Origin: Bradyrhizobium cajani
GTDB lineage: Bacteria; Pseudomonadota; Alphaproteobacteria; Rhizobiales; Xanthobacteraceae
Length of the DNA stretch: 64,000 nucleotides
Assembly: GCF_009759665.1 (NCBI RefSeq)
Contig: NZ_WQNE01000032.1
Coordinates: forward strand, 32,536-96,535
Direction of reading: 5' to 3'
In this document: positions 8,437 to 17,609 of the stretch, piece after piece
How the letters are laid out: every line of letters begins with the position of its first letter
Position numbering within the stretch: position 1 is the stretch's first letter
Translations under genes and position numbers: made by a program
Notes under the pieces: generated by a model
Databases searched by the model: none
Seen by the model: only the letters and a program-made list of their open reading frames with translations
Told to the model about the DNA's origin: nothing

Positions 8437-9822
8437 TTAACCCGCGACCTGCTTGATCCGGGCGATCAGTTCGTCGACGGCCTTGTCAACCGGAACCTTC
8501 TCGCTCACCACCCGGTTCATCGCCTTCGCCCACACGTTCTCGTTGTTGAGGATCGTGAACTTCCAGTTCTTGGTGAAGTCGAACGCGGCGGTGCCGCCCT
8601 TGAACTGCGCGTAGACCGCCTTGCGGTGCTTGTCGGCCTGCCAGAACGGGCTTTCCTGGCTTTCCTTCGTCACCGGGAACCAGCGGCCAAGCGCACCCTC
8701 GATGTAGGGACGGACGTTCTCTTCCTGGAGCAGGAAGCTGATGAACTGCTTGGCCTCCGGCTTGTTCTTGGCCGCGGTGAAGACCAGTCCGGTCTTGACG
8801 TCGGAGCGATAGCGGATGGTGGAGCCGTCCGGAGCCTTCGGGAAGGACGCCGTGACGATGTCCTGCTCATAGGCCTTCTTGCCGGCGTCGCGCTGCTCCT
8901 GGGTCAGGGCCTGGTTGGTCGAGTCCTCGAACCACTTCGCCGCGATCGAGATCGTGAAGTTGTGGGTCATCACGATGGTCTTGTTGTGGAAGGCGACGTT
9001 GTTGTCCGGATCCTTCCAGGTCGTCGAGGAGGGCGGCGTGCAGCCCTTGATGTAGGTGTCGGTGTAGTCCTTCATCGCCTTGATCAGGTTCTCGCGGACC
9101 TTGGGATCATCGACCAGCAGCTTGCCGTCGTCGTCGACCAGCTTGACGTGGTAGGCGTCCATGAAGGTGTAGAACGACTGGAAGGCGTCGGTGGATTCCA
9201 CGCCCATCGGCTGGCCGACGGCATAGATGCGCTGGCCGGTCGCCTTGCGGATCGCCGGCTGCACCTTGTCGCACCAGAACGTCCAGTAGCCCGTCCAGTC
9301 GGTCGGAATGTCGGCGAGCTTGAAGCCGGCCTTCTCCAGCATGTCGTTCCAGATCTGGACGTGCATGCTCTGCTGCTTCAGCGGGAAGCCGTAATAGGCC
9401 TTCTTCTTGGTGACGTCGTTGTAGAGGATCGAGGCGTCCAGCGTGTTCTGCACGAACCGGCCCTTGATCGGCTCCATGACGTCCGTGAGGTCCTCGAGCT
9501 TGCCCTCATAGGCCCACTTGCCCTGCGCCTGCACGTCATAGGAATCGGAATAGGCGACATCGGGCACGGTGCCGGCATCGAGCGCGGCGACCGTCTTCGG
9601 AATCATGTCCTGGATCGCGTATTGCGACAATTCGACCTTGATGCCGGTCTTGGCTTCGAATTTCTTGATCGTATCGATCAGCGCGTCATCTTCGGACCGG
9701 TAGAAGCCCTTGCCCCACCAGACCGTGATCGTCTTCTGCTGCGCAAACGCGGGTGCAGTGGCCGCAAAAAGCCCAACCGCAGCGACCGCCAATGATACTG
9801 CGCCAATAACCTTGGATCTCAC
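8437..9822 (-). CDS. Extracellular solute-binding protein, sugar family 1
   Basis: This exported binding protein of 461 residues captures the substrate for the two downstream permeases. It has an N-terminal signal peptide (hydrophobic GAVSLAVAAVGLFAATAPAFA, cleavage near AFA-QQ) followed by ITVWWGKGFY and a region typical of family 1 solute-binding proteins (FEAKTGIKVELSQYAI). I choose GTG 9822 as the start because GGGAG lies a few bases upstream; the frame also reaches a TTG at 9837. The ligand cannot be named from sequence, with a sugar or polyol expected. It is first in an operon that lacks an ATPase. Confidence 0.87.
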   Translation of the reverse strand: MRSKVIGAVSLAVAAVGLFAATAPAFAQQKTITVWWGKGFYRSEDDALIDTIKKFEAKTGIKVELSQYAIQDMIPKTVAALDAGTVPDVAYSDSYDVQAQGKWAYEGKLEDLTDVMEPIKGRFVQNTLDASILYNDVTKKKAYYGFPLKQQSMHVQIWNDMLEKAGFKLADIPTDWTGYWTFWCDKVQPAIRKATGQRIYAVGQPMGVESTDAFQSFYTFMDAYHVKLVDDDGKLLVDDPKVRENLIKAMKDYTDTYIKGCTPPSSTTWKDPDNNVAFHNKTIVMTHNFTISIAAKWFEDSTNQALTQEQRDAGKKAYEQDIVTASFPKAPDGSTIRYRSDVKTGLVFTAAKNKPEAKQFISFLLQEENVRPYIEGALGRWFPVTKESQESPFWQADKHRKAVYAQFKGGTAAFDFTKNWKFTILNNENVWAKAMNRVVSEKVPVDKAVDELIARIKQVAG

Positions 9823-9841
9823 GTTTTTCTCCCTCAAACGG

Positions 9842-9858
9842 CCGGTGTTTTTAACCGG
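9842..9858. promoter_or_regulatory. Inverted repeat upstream of the sugar ABC operon
   Basis: CCGGT and ACCGG flank a 7-base A/T-rich spacer (GTTTTTA), about 20 bases upstream of the binding-protein start. Position and symmetry fit an operator for a local sugar-responsive repressor, but no such regulator gene is adjacent. Confidence 0.35.
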
Positions 9859-10027
9859 TCGTATAAAACACTAGCGCATGGCCGTCAGCCGATCTAGCGG
9901 CATCTTGTCAGACCTATGTCGTGGGTGAGGGGCTGGAGGAGATGCTCAACGCGTGCATCGATCCAATCGCCGCATCAATTCGCCCCGATTAATTCGCGAC
10001 GATCATGCGGCGGCCGATGGAACGCCG

Positions 10028-11968
10028 TCAGTTCGACTTCTGGTTCTCTTTGGCATTCTCCGCCGTCGGCGATTCTGCCGGTGCGGAGCGCTTTCCGCTG
10101 CCGGTGATCCGCTCGATCGCCGAGCGCACGGCATCGCCGCCCTTGCGGTCCTTCAGCATGTCGAGCAGCGGCGCGGAGGCCGGCGAGCGGCGGATCAGGC
10201 TCTCGGGGTCGGGGAAGATCAGCGGATCGTCCCAGGGGCCCTGCACCACGAAGGGCAATTCGAAGCCCGAGGCGGTGTTGAGGCTCGCCACGCCCTTCAT
10301 GTCGTATTCGCGCGTCGGCACTGACGCGGTGCCGGTCATCGTGATCTTGGCCGCCGGCCCCTCGACGCGGATGTCCTCGGCGGTCGCGACCCCGTCGGCG
10401 AACTTCACCGCGATGGTGAGATTGTTGTAGGGCGTCGAGCCGTTGCGGAAATTGCCGCCGCCTGACAGCGGCCGCCGCTCCAGCCGCTTCAGCAGCTGCT
10501 CGGCATTGAAGCCTGCGATCGCGCCGTCATGCCCGGTCACCGTGGCGGTGCCGTCGAGCGACTGCACGAGGCCGAACGGGCTCGAGCCGGAGGCGAGGAG
10601 CGAGACGTTGATGTTGCCGCGGCCGGACAGCTTGTTGATGCCGAACAGCTCGGAGGCGCAGGCCTGGAGATCGACATCGGTGAACTGGAATTGCGCCTTG
10701 ACGTCGGCGACGGTGTCGGAGCGCGCGATGCCGAACGAGCCCTTGGCGATGCCGCCATAGACCTGCGCTTCTCCGACCGAGAGCGCCAGCGTGCCGTTGC
10801 GCAGGTTCGCTCCGACGGCGGTGCGGCCGAACTTCGAGGGGCCGACCGTCAGCTTGGCGGCCGACAGGCGCATATCGAGGTCGGTGGTCGAAAGCCCGTT
10901 GAGATCGAACAGCTGCCTGTTCCAGTCGCGCGCGCCGCTCGCGAGCAGTCGGAAGGTCGAGATATAGGGCGTGAAGTCGAGCGCGTCGGCGGCGAGCGTC
11001 GCCTGCAGCGTCTGCCGGCCGTTATTGGCGTAGGTCATCACGCCCTCGGCGGTATTGCCGTCGAGCTCGACATTGACGTTGGTGAGCGCGATCGAGGCGC
11101 CGACGACGTTGGCGCGCGCCTTCAGCGCGAAGCGGCCGAAGCCGCCGCTGCCGGGCTGCGGCTGTCCGGTCCAGCGCAGCGCGTTGCGCAAGGACGGGCT
11201 GTCGATGGTGAGCGTGCCTTCCATCATCGGGCTGGTGCGGTTGGCGACGCTGCCGTCGAAGGCGAGCTTGAGCGGGGCGCTGGCGATCCGCGCCTTCAGT
11301 CCCGAGCGTTCGCCGGAAAGGGCGGCGACGAAATCGGCGAAGCTGATGGAGCCGTCGACGCGCTCGCCGCGCCAGTCGAACTGCCCGGTCGCGGCGAAGG
11401 AGCGCGAGATCGAGGGCCAGGCCAGCGACAGGTCGATGTCCTCGAACTTCTCCGAGGCGTGCGCGGTGGCGTCCTGGAAATCGAGCACGCCGTCCTGGAT
11501 CCTGATCTCGGAGAACGAGACCTGGTTGTCGGCGCCGGGCTTCATCGTGCGCGCGATGGTCTGGATGAAGGGCGTCCAGTTGCTCTCGCCATCCGCCTTC
11601 AGGCTGACATGGATGTGCGGCCGCAGCAGCGTCAGGTCGGAGATCTCGAACCGTTGCAGCAGGAGCGGCAGCAGCCGCAGATTGGCGGTGAGCACGTCGA
11701 CATGGAGCGCGGGGTCGCTGGTGCCGCCGCCTTTCAGGCCGACATCGTGGAAGGAGATGTAGCTCGCCGGCAGCACCGAAATGTCGATGCTCCCCGCGAC
11801 ACTGAGCTCGAGCCCGGTAACGTCACGGATCTGTGCTTCCACCGCCTTGCGCAGCGCGTCACGGTTGATGAGCCAGGAGGTCGCGATCAGGGCGATCAGC
11901 GCGACACCGAGCAGCGCCGCGATCGGCGTCCCGAGGCGCTTCATTCCTTGGGCCATGGTCAATGGCAT
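10028..11968 (-). CDS. AsmA-family envelope protein
   Basis: This 646-residue protein is anchored by one N-terminal membrane segment (PIAALLGVALIALIATSWLI) with the rest predicted periplasmic. NRDALRKAVEAQIRDVTGLELSVAGSIDISVLPASYISFHDVGL is the classic AsmA N-terminal pattern (only parts quoted as key words: VTGLEL, SVLPASYISF). The C-terminal part (IAVKFADGVATAEDIRVEGPAA) matches AsmA-type beta-rich repeats. AsmA-family proteins belong to the bridge-like lipid-transfer group and affect outer-membrane assembly. The frame extends to 12214; possible starts are ATGs at 11968, 11956 and 11944, and AGGAC precedes the first. It is divergent from scoA. Confidence 0.82.
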   Translation of the reverse strand: MPLTMAQGMKRLGTPIAALLGVALIALIATSWLINRDALRKAVEAQIRDVTGLELSVAGSIDISVLPASYISFHDVGLKGGGTSDPALHVDVLTANLRLLPLLLQRFEISDLTLLRPHIHVSLKADGESNWTPFIQTIARTMKPGADNQVSFSEIRIQDGVLDFQDATAHASEKFEDIDLSLAWPSISRSFAATGQFDWRGERVDGSISFADFVAALSGERSGLKARIASAPLKLAFDGSVANRTSPMMEGTLTIDSPSLRNALRWTGQPQPGSGGFGRFALKARANVVGASIALTNVNVELDGNTAEGVMTYANNGRQTLQATLAADALDFTPYISTFRLLASGARDWNRQLFDLNGLSTTDLDMRLSAAKLTVGPSKFGRTAVGANLRNGTLALSVGEAQVYGGIAKGSFGIARSDTVADVKAQFQFTDVDLQACASELFGINKLSGRGNINVSLLASGSSPFGLVQSLDGTATVTGHDGAIAGFNAEQLLKRLERRPLSGGGNFRNGSTPYNNLTIAVKFADGVATAEDIRVEGPAAKITMTGTASVPTREYDMKGVASLNTASGFELPFVVQGPWDDPLIFPDPESLIRRSPASAPLLDMLKDRKGGDAVRSAIERITGSGKRSAPAESPTAENAKENQKSN

Positions 11969-12229
11969 GTCCTGAACGGGTTGGTCGTTGGAGCCAGAAG
12001 GGCGGGCCGGGAAACCTGCGTGCCCACGCCCAACCCCCGCAACTTGATGGGTTTTCTTGTCGCTTTCAAGGCCGCGGGCGGTTCTGCCCACGGCGTGGGC
12101 AGCTTCTACCACTCGCCGGCGGAGCGGAGAACCCCGTATCATTGACGGCTTCGGAGGAATTCGCCTAATAATCGCCGCCAATAAGGCGCGACGGCCTGCA
12201 AGCCGAAGGTTCACTCGAAGGTTATTTGC
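11969..12229. other. Divergent promoter region, asmA-like / scoA
   Basis: These 261 bases separate two divergent genes and must hold both promoters. I see no recognisable operator or repeat; a short A/T-rich run (CGCCTAATAATCGCC) lies about 65 bases before scoA. Confidence 0.4.
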
Positions 12230-12937
12230 ATGAACAAGGTCTATCCCGACGCCAAATCGGCTCTCGAGGGCGTTCTCAAGGACGGCATGATGATCATGTC
12301 GGGCGGCTTCGGCCTCTGCGGCATCGCCGAGGAGTTGTCGGATGCGATCCGCGAGTCCGGCGTCAAGGGCCTGACGGTGGTCTCCAACAACGCCGGCGTC
12401 GACGGCATCGGGCTCAGCCGCCTGCTAGAAACCCGCCAGATCAAGAAGATGATCTCGTCCTATGTCGGCGAGAACAAGCTGTTCGCGCAGCAATTCCTCG
12501 CTGGCGAGCTGGAACTCGAATTCAATCCGCAGGGCACGCTCGCCGAGCGCATCCGCGCCGGCGGCGCCGGCATTCCGGCCTTCTACACCAAGACCGGCGT
12601 CGGCACGCTGATCGCCGAAGGCAAGGAAGTGAAGGAGTTCGACGGCGAGAAGTATCTGATGGAGCGCGGCCTGTTCGCCGACCTCGCCATCGTGCACGCC
12701 TGGAAGGGCGACACCGCCGGCAACCTCATCTACCGCAAGACCGCGCGCAACTTTAACCCGATGATGGCGACCGCCGCCAGGATCACGGTGGCCGAGGTCG
12801 AGCATCTGGTTCCGGCCGGTGAGCTCAATCCCGACCACATCCACACGCCCGGCATTTTCGTGAAGCGCATCGTCGAGGTCGGCACGGCCAAGAAGCGCAT
12901 CGAATTCCGCAACACCCGCCCGCGGCCTGCGGCTTAA
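12230..12937 (+). CDS. scoA: 3-oxoacid CoA-transferase subunit A
   Basis: This alpha subunit (235 residues) of succinyl-CoA:3-ketoacid CoA-transferase acts with ScoB to move CoA from succinyl-CoA to acetoacetate in ketone-body or poly-hydroxybutyrate-linked carbon use. Family signatures include GFGLCGIAEEL, VVSNNAGVDGIGLSRLL, SYVGENKLFAQQFLAGELELEF and GTLAERIRAGGAGIPAFYT, with TGVGT after it. Length matches the usual 230-235. Start ATG 12230. The scoB gene follows after 21 bases and carries the catalytic residue. Confidence 0.95.
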   Translation: MNKVYPDAKSALEGVLKDGMMIMSGGFGLCGIAEELSDAIRESGVKGLTVVSNNAGVDGIGLSRLLETRQIKKMISSYVGENKLFAQQFLAGELELEFNPQGTLAERIRAGGAGIPAFYTKTGVGTLIAEGKEVKEFDGEKYLMERGLFADLAIVHAWKGDTAGNLIYRKTARNFNPMMATAARITVAEVEHLVPAGELNPDHIHTPGIFVKRIVEVGTAKKRIEFRNTRPRPAA

Positions 12938-12958
12938 GCGCGACACAGGAGAACTGAT

Positions 12959-13609
12959 ATGGCCTGGACCCGTGAACAGATGGCCGCGCGCGCCGCGAAG
13001 GAATTGCGCGACGGCTACTACGTCAATCTCGGCATCGGCATCCCGACGCTGGTCTCGAACTACATCCCCGACGGCATGGACGTCAGCCTCCAGAGCGAGA
13101 ACGGCATGCTCGGCATGGGCCCGTTCCCTTATGAAGACGAGGTGGACGCGGACCTCATCAACGCCGGCAAGCAGACGGTGAGCGAGCTGCCCTCGACGTC
13201 CTATTTCTCGAGCGCCGATTCCTTCGGCATGATCCGCGGCGGCCATATGGATCTGTCGATCCTCGGCGCCATGCAGGTGGCCCAGAACGGCGATCTCGCC
13301 AACTGGATGATCCCCGGCAAGATGGTCAAGGGCATGGGCGGCGCGATGGATCTCGTTGCCGGCGTCAAGCGCGTCGTCGTGGTGATGGAGCATTCCGCCA
13401 AGGACGGCCCGAAGCTGCTGAAGCAGTGCAACCTGCCGCTGACCGGTGAGCGCGTGGTCGACATGGTCGTCACCGATCTGGCCGTCTTCACCATCGACAA
13501 GCACGGCGACGGCGGCATGGCGCTGATCGAGCTCGCCGACGGCGTCTCGCTCGACGAGGTCAAGGCCAAGACCGAGGCCGAATTCCGCATCGCGCTGAAG
13601 AACACGTAA
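12959..13609 (+). CDS. scoB: 3-oxoacid CoA-transferase subunit B
   Basis: This catalytic beta subunit has 216 residues. The motif QSENGMLGMG carries the expected active-site glutamate, Glu47, which forms the enzyme-CoA thioester in this family. VNLGIGIPTLVSNYIP and GGHMDLSILGAMQVAQNGDL are further strong family matches. It sits 21 bases downstream of scoA, with AGGAGAAC close before its ATG, and the two are certainly co-transcribed. Carbon flow from acetoacetate to acetyl-CoA is the likely role. Confidence 0.95.
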   Translation: MAWTREQMAARAAKELRDGYYVNLGIGIPTLVSNYIPDGMDVSLQSENGMLGMGPFPYEDEVDADLINAGKQTVSELPSTSYFSSADSFGMIRGGHMDLSILGAMQVAQNGDLANWMIPGKMVKGMGGAMDLVAGVKRVVVVMEHSAKDGPKLLKQCNLPLTGERVVDMVVTDLAVFTIDKHGDGGMALIELADGVSLDEVKAKTEAEFRIALKNT

Positions 13610-13814
13610 GCGAGGAACGCTGGGGCGCGCATCGCGACGGTCTGTGCGTCCTCACGATCCTGGCTGAGCGCTGCCATTCCTCGTGAAGGCGGACGATGGT
13701 GGCCGCTCGATCAATCACGAATATCTCTGAAGTCCCGGATCGCGCGATCAGGTCGGGCGATGAGGACTCGATTGGTCGAAGCGCCGGGAATGTGCGGACG
13801 ATGCGGCCATGCCC

Positions 13815-15527
13815 TCAAGCGGGGCCGCTCGGTACCTCGGAGAACCGGGTCAGCCAGGCAACCGGGCCGATGCTGGCGGCGACGATCAGGAGGGCCGCGA
13901 GCGCGCCGTCCTCGAAATTGCCGCGGCTCGCGAACTGGTAGATCGACGTCGACAGTGTTTCGACGTTGAGCGGCCGCAACAGCAGCGTTGCCGGGAGCTC
14001 CTTCAGGCAGTCGACGAACATGATGATGATTGCGCCAAGCATCGCGGGCCGGAGCAACGGCAGATAGATCTGCCACAACACGACCGCCTGGCCAGCGCCG
14101 ACCGTCCGCGCGCTCTCGTCATAGTCGCGCGGAATGCTGTCGAACCCGGCCTTGATCATGCCGACCGGCACGGCCAGAAAACGGATCGCATAGGCGATGA
14201 CGACGGCCGTCCCAGAGCCGACCAGGATCAGCCCGGGGAGGGAGCTTCCGATCGAGGTGGCGACCGCGCTCATCGCGTTATCGACCGCCAGTACGGGAGT
14301 CAGAAGGCCGAGGGCAATCACGAGACCCGGCAGCGCATATCCGGTCTGCGCGATGCTCATCGCCAGATATCGCAGCGGATCCGGCCGAAAGCGGTGCGCG
14401 ATCGTTGTGGCGAGCGCAAGCATCAGCGCCAGGAGCGTCGCGAGCGCCGCAAAGGCGAACGAATGGAAGGTGTGGCGCCACAGGAGCGGGTCGAAATTTG
14501 CAAGCAGTCCGCGACCGAGAGCCTGATGCGCCAGATAGGACAGCGGCACGGCGAAGCCCATCAGCACCGGCAGCACGCAGACCGCGAACGCGATCCACGC
14601 TCTTGCGCCTGAAAGCCGGGTCCGCTGCCTCACATGTGGGCTTTCGGCCGAGAATTCGGTGTTGGCGTTGCGGCGGCCGTAACGCTCCATCGCGATCAGG
14701 CCGGCGACGATCGCAAGCATCAGGCATGCGAGTTGCGCCGCACCTGCAAGGCTGCCGCGGTTGAGCCAGGTGGTGAAGATCGAGACCGTCAGCGTGCGGA
14801 TGCCGAGATATTCGCTGGCGCCGATGTCGTTGAGCGTTTCCAGCGCGACCAGCGCAACGCCGACCGCGAGCGCCGGCCGCGCCATCGGCAGTGAGACGCG
14901 CCAGAAAACGGTCCATCGGCCGGCGCCCAGAGTCTTGGCCGCCTCGGCGAATTCGGCAGACTGAACCTGGAACGTCGCGCGGGCCGACAGATAGACGTAA
15001 GGGTAGAGCACGAGCCCGATCACGAAGATGGCGCCCGGCAGCGAGCGCAGGTTGGGGAGATGGCCCAGGGCATCGCGCACTGGCATCCAGACCGCCAGGG
15101 TGCGATGCACCAGGCCGAGCGGTTCGAACAGGTCGGCATAGACGTAAGCCGCAAGATAGGTCGGAATCGCCAGCGGCAGCGGCATCAGCCACAGGAGCAT
15201 GCCCCGGCCGGGAAAGTCGTGGCGCGACATCACCCATGCTGTGCCGGCGCCGATCAGGAGTGTGAGCGCGCCGACCCCGACGAGCAGAAGGGCGGTATCC
15301 AGGAGGGCGGCCGGCAGCACGTAGTTGACCAGGTCGTGCCACACATCGGCCGCCGGCTGCAAAGCCAGCGAAACGATCGAGATCACGGGCGCCGCGACCA
15401 GGATCGCGGTTGCGATCGCGATGGCGGTTGCGGCGCGTCCGGCGTGAGCACGACCTCTTGAGCGAGGCCGTGCGCCCGTAGCTTCTGACAGTTTGAGAGA
15501 CGAGGGCCGCCAGAGATCAGTTGTCAA
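13815..15527 (-). CDS. fbpB: Ferric-iron ABC permease, FbpB/SfuB type
   Basis: This large fused permease (570 residues from the proposed start) has two similar membrane halves, each ending in an EAA-like loop (FAEAAKTLGAGRWTVFWRVSLPMARPAL and DESARTVGAGQAVVLWQIYLPLLRPAML, key words EAAKTLGAG and ARTVGAG). The C-terminal DCLKELPATLLLRPLN is characteristic of iron(III) permeases. The frame opens at 15680 inside the binding-protein gene; there is no ATG or GTG after that gene's stop, so a TTG at 15527, overlapping it slightly and preceded by AAGG, is the best start. It follows the FbpA-like gene directly. The ATPase partner (FbpC) is not in the window. Confidence 0.85.
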   Translation of the reverse strand: MTTDLWRPSSLKLSEATGARPRSRGRAHAGRAATAIAIATAILVAAPVISIVSLALQPAADVWHDLVNYVLPAALLDTALLLVGVGALTLLIGAGTAWVMSRHDFPGRGMLLWLMPLPLAIPTYLAAYVYADLFEPLGLVHRTLAVWMPVRDALGHLPNLRSLPGAIFVIGLVLYPYVYLSARATFQVQSAEFAEAAKTLGAGRWTVFWRVSLPMARPALAVGVALVALETLNDIGASEYLGIRTLTVSIFTTWLNRGSLAGAAQLACLMLAIVAGLIAMERYGRRNANTEFSAESPHVRQRTRLSGARAWIAFAVCVLPVLMGFAVPLSYLAHQALGRGLLANFDPLLWRHTFHSFAFAALATLLALMLALATTIAHRFRPDPLRYLAMSIAQTGYALPGLVIALGLLTPVLAVDNAMSAVATSIGSSLPGLILVGSGTAVVIAYAIRFLAVPVGMIKAGFDSIPRDYDESARTVGAGQAVVLWQIYLPLLRPAMLGAIIIMFVDCLKELPATLLLRPLNVETLSTSIYQFASRGNFEDGALAALLIVAASIGPVAWLTRFSEVPSGPA

Positions 15528-16542
15528 AGCCGGCCTTGTCCACCAGCGAGGCCGCAGCCTTGCGGTTGGCGGCGATCTTTGCGATCGGCAACGGATCTGG
15601 GCCGAGTTTGCCGTAGCCTGCGATGGTCGAGTTGATGGCGACACCGGCGCGAACCGGATATTCGTAGTTCTGGTCGGCATACATCTGCTGCGCCTGCTCG
15701 CTCACGAGCCACTCGATCAGCTTGACGCCGTTGGCCTTGTTGGGCGCGTGCTTGGCGAGCAGCACGCCGGAGAGGTTGACGTGGGTGCCGCCGCCTTCGA
15801 AGGTCGGCAGGATGACGCGGGTCGCCTCCGCCCACGGTTTCTTCTCGGGATCGTTGTTCATCATCAGCGCCCAGTAATAGGTGTTGCCGATGCCGATGTC
15901 GCACTTGCCGGCGGCAACGTCACGCGCGGCTTCGCGATCGCCGCCCGACGGCTTCTGCGCGAGGTTGGCCTTTACGCCGCGCAGCCATTCCTCGGCCTTG
16001 GCCTCGCCGTACTTGGCCGTGTAGGCCGCGAACAGCGCGTTGTTGTAGATGTGCTGGCCCGAGCGAATGCAGATCTTGCCCTTCCACTTGGGATCGGCGA
16101 GCTCCTCATAGGTGATCTTGTCCTGCTTGACGCGATCCTTCGAGGCATAGATCACGCGCGCGCGCATGGAGATGCCGGCCCAGTGTCCGTCCGGATCGCG
16201 ATACTGCGCCGGCACGACCTTGTCGACGGCCTCCGACTTGATCGGCTGGGTGACGCCGGCCTGCACGGCCTCGTCGATGCGGCCGATGTCCACCGTCAGC
16301 AGCACGTCGGCCGGACTGTTGGCGCCTTCCGCCTTCATGCGCTGCTCAAGACCGGAGCTTGCGGAGACGACATTGACCTTGATGCCCGTATCCTTGGTGA
16401 AGGCGTCGAACAGCGGCTGGATCAGCTTGGTCTCGCGATAGGTATAGACGTTGACCTCGCCATTGGCGGCTGCTTCCGACACGAAGGATAAGGTCAGGCT
16501 CAATACCGCCGCAGACACGGCGAGGACGCGAAGATGGATCAT
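15517..16542 (-). CDS. fbpA: Ferric-iron binding protein, FbpA/FutA type
   Basis: This periplasmic Fe(III)-binding protein of 341 residues has a signal peptide ending near SEAAA. The mature start GEVNVYTYRETKLIQPLFDAF and ADVLLTVDIGRIDEAV place it in the FbpA/FutA group. Further family words are YEELADPKWKGKICIRSGQHIYN and DIGIGNTYYWALMM; paired tyrosines such as those in NTYYW are the usual iron ligands. It is followed by its permease gene. An Irr-type palindrome lies about 115 bases upstream of the ATG at 16542, which fits iron-responsive control. Confidence 0.88.
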   Translation of the reverse strand: MIHLRVLAVSAAVLSLTLSFVSEAAANGEVNVYTYRETKLIQPLFDAFTKDTGIKVNVVSASSGLEQRMKAEGANSPADVLLTVDIGRIDEAVQAGVTQPIKSEAVDKVVPAQYRDPDGHWAGISMRARVIYASKDRVKQDKITYEELADPKWKGKICIRSGQHIYNNALFAAYTAKYGEAKAEEWLRGVKANLAQKPSGGDREAARDVAAGKCDIGIGNTYYWALMMNNDPEKKPWAEATRVILPTFEGGGTHVNLSGVLLAKHAPNKANGVKLIEWLVSEQAQQMYADQNYEYPVRAGVAINSTIAGYGKLGPDPLPIAKIAANRKAAASLVDKAGFDN

Positions 16543-16657
16543 AAGGGCTGCTCCCAGGCGCGCGATCGAAGGCCCGATTGAGTAGCAGCAGGCGATGCGA
16601 CAAGTCAGCGACGCGATGTCGCGCGGGACATGACTTAGAGGGATTCCAAACTTGCTT

Positions 16658-16672
16658 TTAGATTGATTCTAA
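16658..16672. promoter_or_regulatory. Candidate Irr iron-control element
   Basis: TTAGATTGATTCTAA has matching arms TTAGA and TCTAA around five bases and resembles the ICE motif (TTTAGAA...TTCTAAA) bound by Irr in rhizobia. It lies in the gap upstream of the leftward iron-transport genes. Irr is known in Bradyrhizobium to act on such sites under low iron; its use here is inferred. Confidence 0.55.
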
Positions 16673-16712
16673 TTGGTGAGCCGAGACGATGGTGGGAAGA
16701 CAATGCGCGCCG

Positions 16713-17591
16713 CTATGATCTTGCCGGCCACGTCTTACTCAGGCGCTGCGACAGACTGACCAGCCACGACGTCTTCTCGCGGACCAGGCGGAAGCCGAGA
16801 TTGGCGGGCGGCACGCCTTGCGCGCAGCCGCCGGCGCGGGCGTCGCGGATGAAATCGGTGACATAGGCGCGATGGGCCCCTTCCGCGACGCGCACACCGC
16901 AATTCACGGTCGGGCGGATCGCATGGCCGGTCTCGTCGACCCGCGAGCGCACGAAGCAGGTCGAGGTCCACTCCCAGACATTGCCGGAGAGATCTTCGAT
17001 GCCGTGCTCGTTCATGCCAAACCTGCCGAACGGATAGGCCGTCGTGTCGGTGAGGTCGCGCTCTGATTCCCGCTCGTAGCGGCTGATCCAGCGCTTCGAA
17101 GGATCGTTGGCGTCGACCGGCACACCGTCGTCCTTGAATCGGCTGCCGGCGGCAAAGGCCCATTCTTCGTCGCTCGGCAGGCGATAAGGCTTGCCGGTCT
17201 TGCGCGACAGCCAGCCCGCATAGGCTTCGGCGTCATACCAGCTCACCTGGACCGCAGGGCGATCAGGCGCGACCACGACGTCGCGGCCCAGGGCGCGGCA
17301 GGCGCCATCCTGCACGCAGAGCTGGAAGTCGGCGGAGGAGACCTGCTCTCGCATGATGTGAAGCGGTCTGTTGAACCGCAGGGTTCGCAGCGGCGCTTCG
17401 GCCTGCTGCCCGGCGTGCGTGAAATCGCCGGCCTCGCGATATACGAAGCTGCCGGCAGCGATCTCGACGATCGCCGGCTCCCCTTGCGCGCCGTGCGTCG
17501 TCAGCTCGGAGACCAGGGGCGCGACGGCCAGTGGTCCGGCAAGCCCGGCCACGCAGGCGAGCGCCAGCTTGAGCTTGAATGCGATCAGCAT
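16713..17591 (-). CDS. nirV: NirV, exported SUMF1/FGE-like protein next to nirK
   Basis: This 292-residue exported protein has a signal-like N terminus (LKLALACVAGLAGPLAVAPL) and a formylglycine-generating-enzyme-like fold region: IVEIAAGSFVYREAGD, PAVQVSWYDAEAYAGWLSRKTG, YRLPSDEEWAFAAGSR, GIEDLSGNVWEWTSTCF and LGFRLVRE. The RGGSW-like segment of active formylglycine enzymes is not recognisable, so sulfatase activation is unlikely. NirV is commonly encoded beside nirK; its role in nitrite-reductase maturation or function is unproven. It follows nirK after 52 bases that hold a terminator-like hairpin, so it may be expressed at a lower level by read-through. Start ATG 17591 with GGGGGATC before it. 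Confidence 0.88.
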   Translation of the reverse strand: MLIAFKLKLALACVAGLAGPLAVAPLVSELTTHGAQGEPAIVEIAAGSFVYREAGDFTHAGQQAEAPLRTLRFNRPLHIMREQVSSADFQLCVQDGACRALGRDVVVAPDRPAVQVSWYDAEAYAGWLSRKTGKPYRLPSDEEWAFAAGSRFKDDGVPVDANDPSKRWISRYERESERDLTDTTAYPFGRFGMNEHGIEDLSGNVWEWTSTCFVRSRVDETGHAIRPTVNCGVRVAEGAHRAYVTDFIRDARAGGCAQGVPPANLGFRLVREKTSWLVSLSQRLSKTWPARS

Positions 17592-17609
17592 GGTGATCCC
17601 CCGAAAGAA

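Noticed and set aside
13610..13814. Remnant of a missing FbpC ATPase between scoB and fbpB
   Set aside because: No Walker or signature motif could be read in any frame of this 205-base gap.
16713..17591. NirV as an active formylglycine-generating enzyme
   Set aside because: The fold words are there but the RGGSW-like active segment of that enzyme is not, and no sulfatase gene is near.
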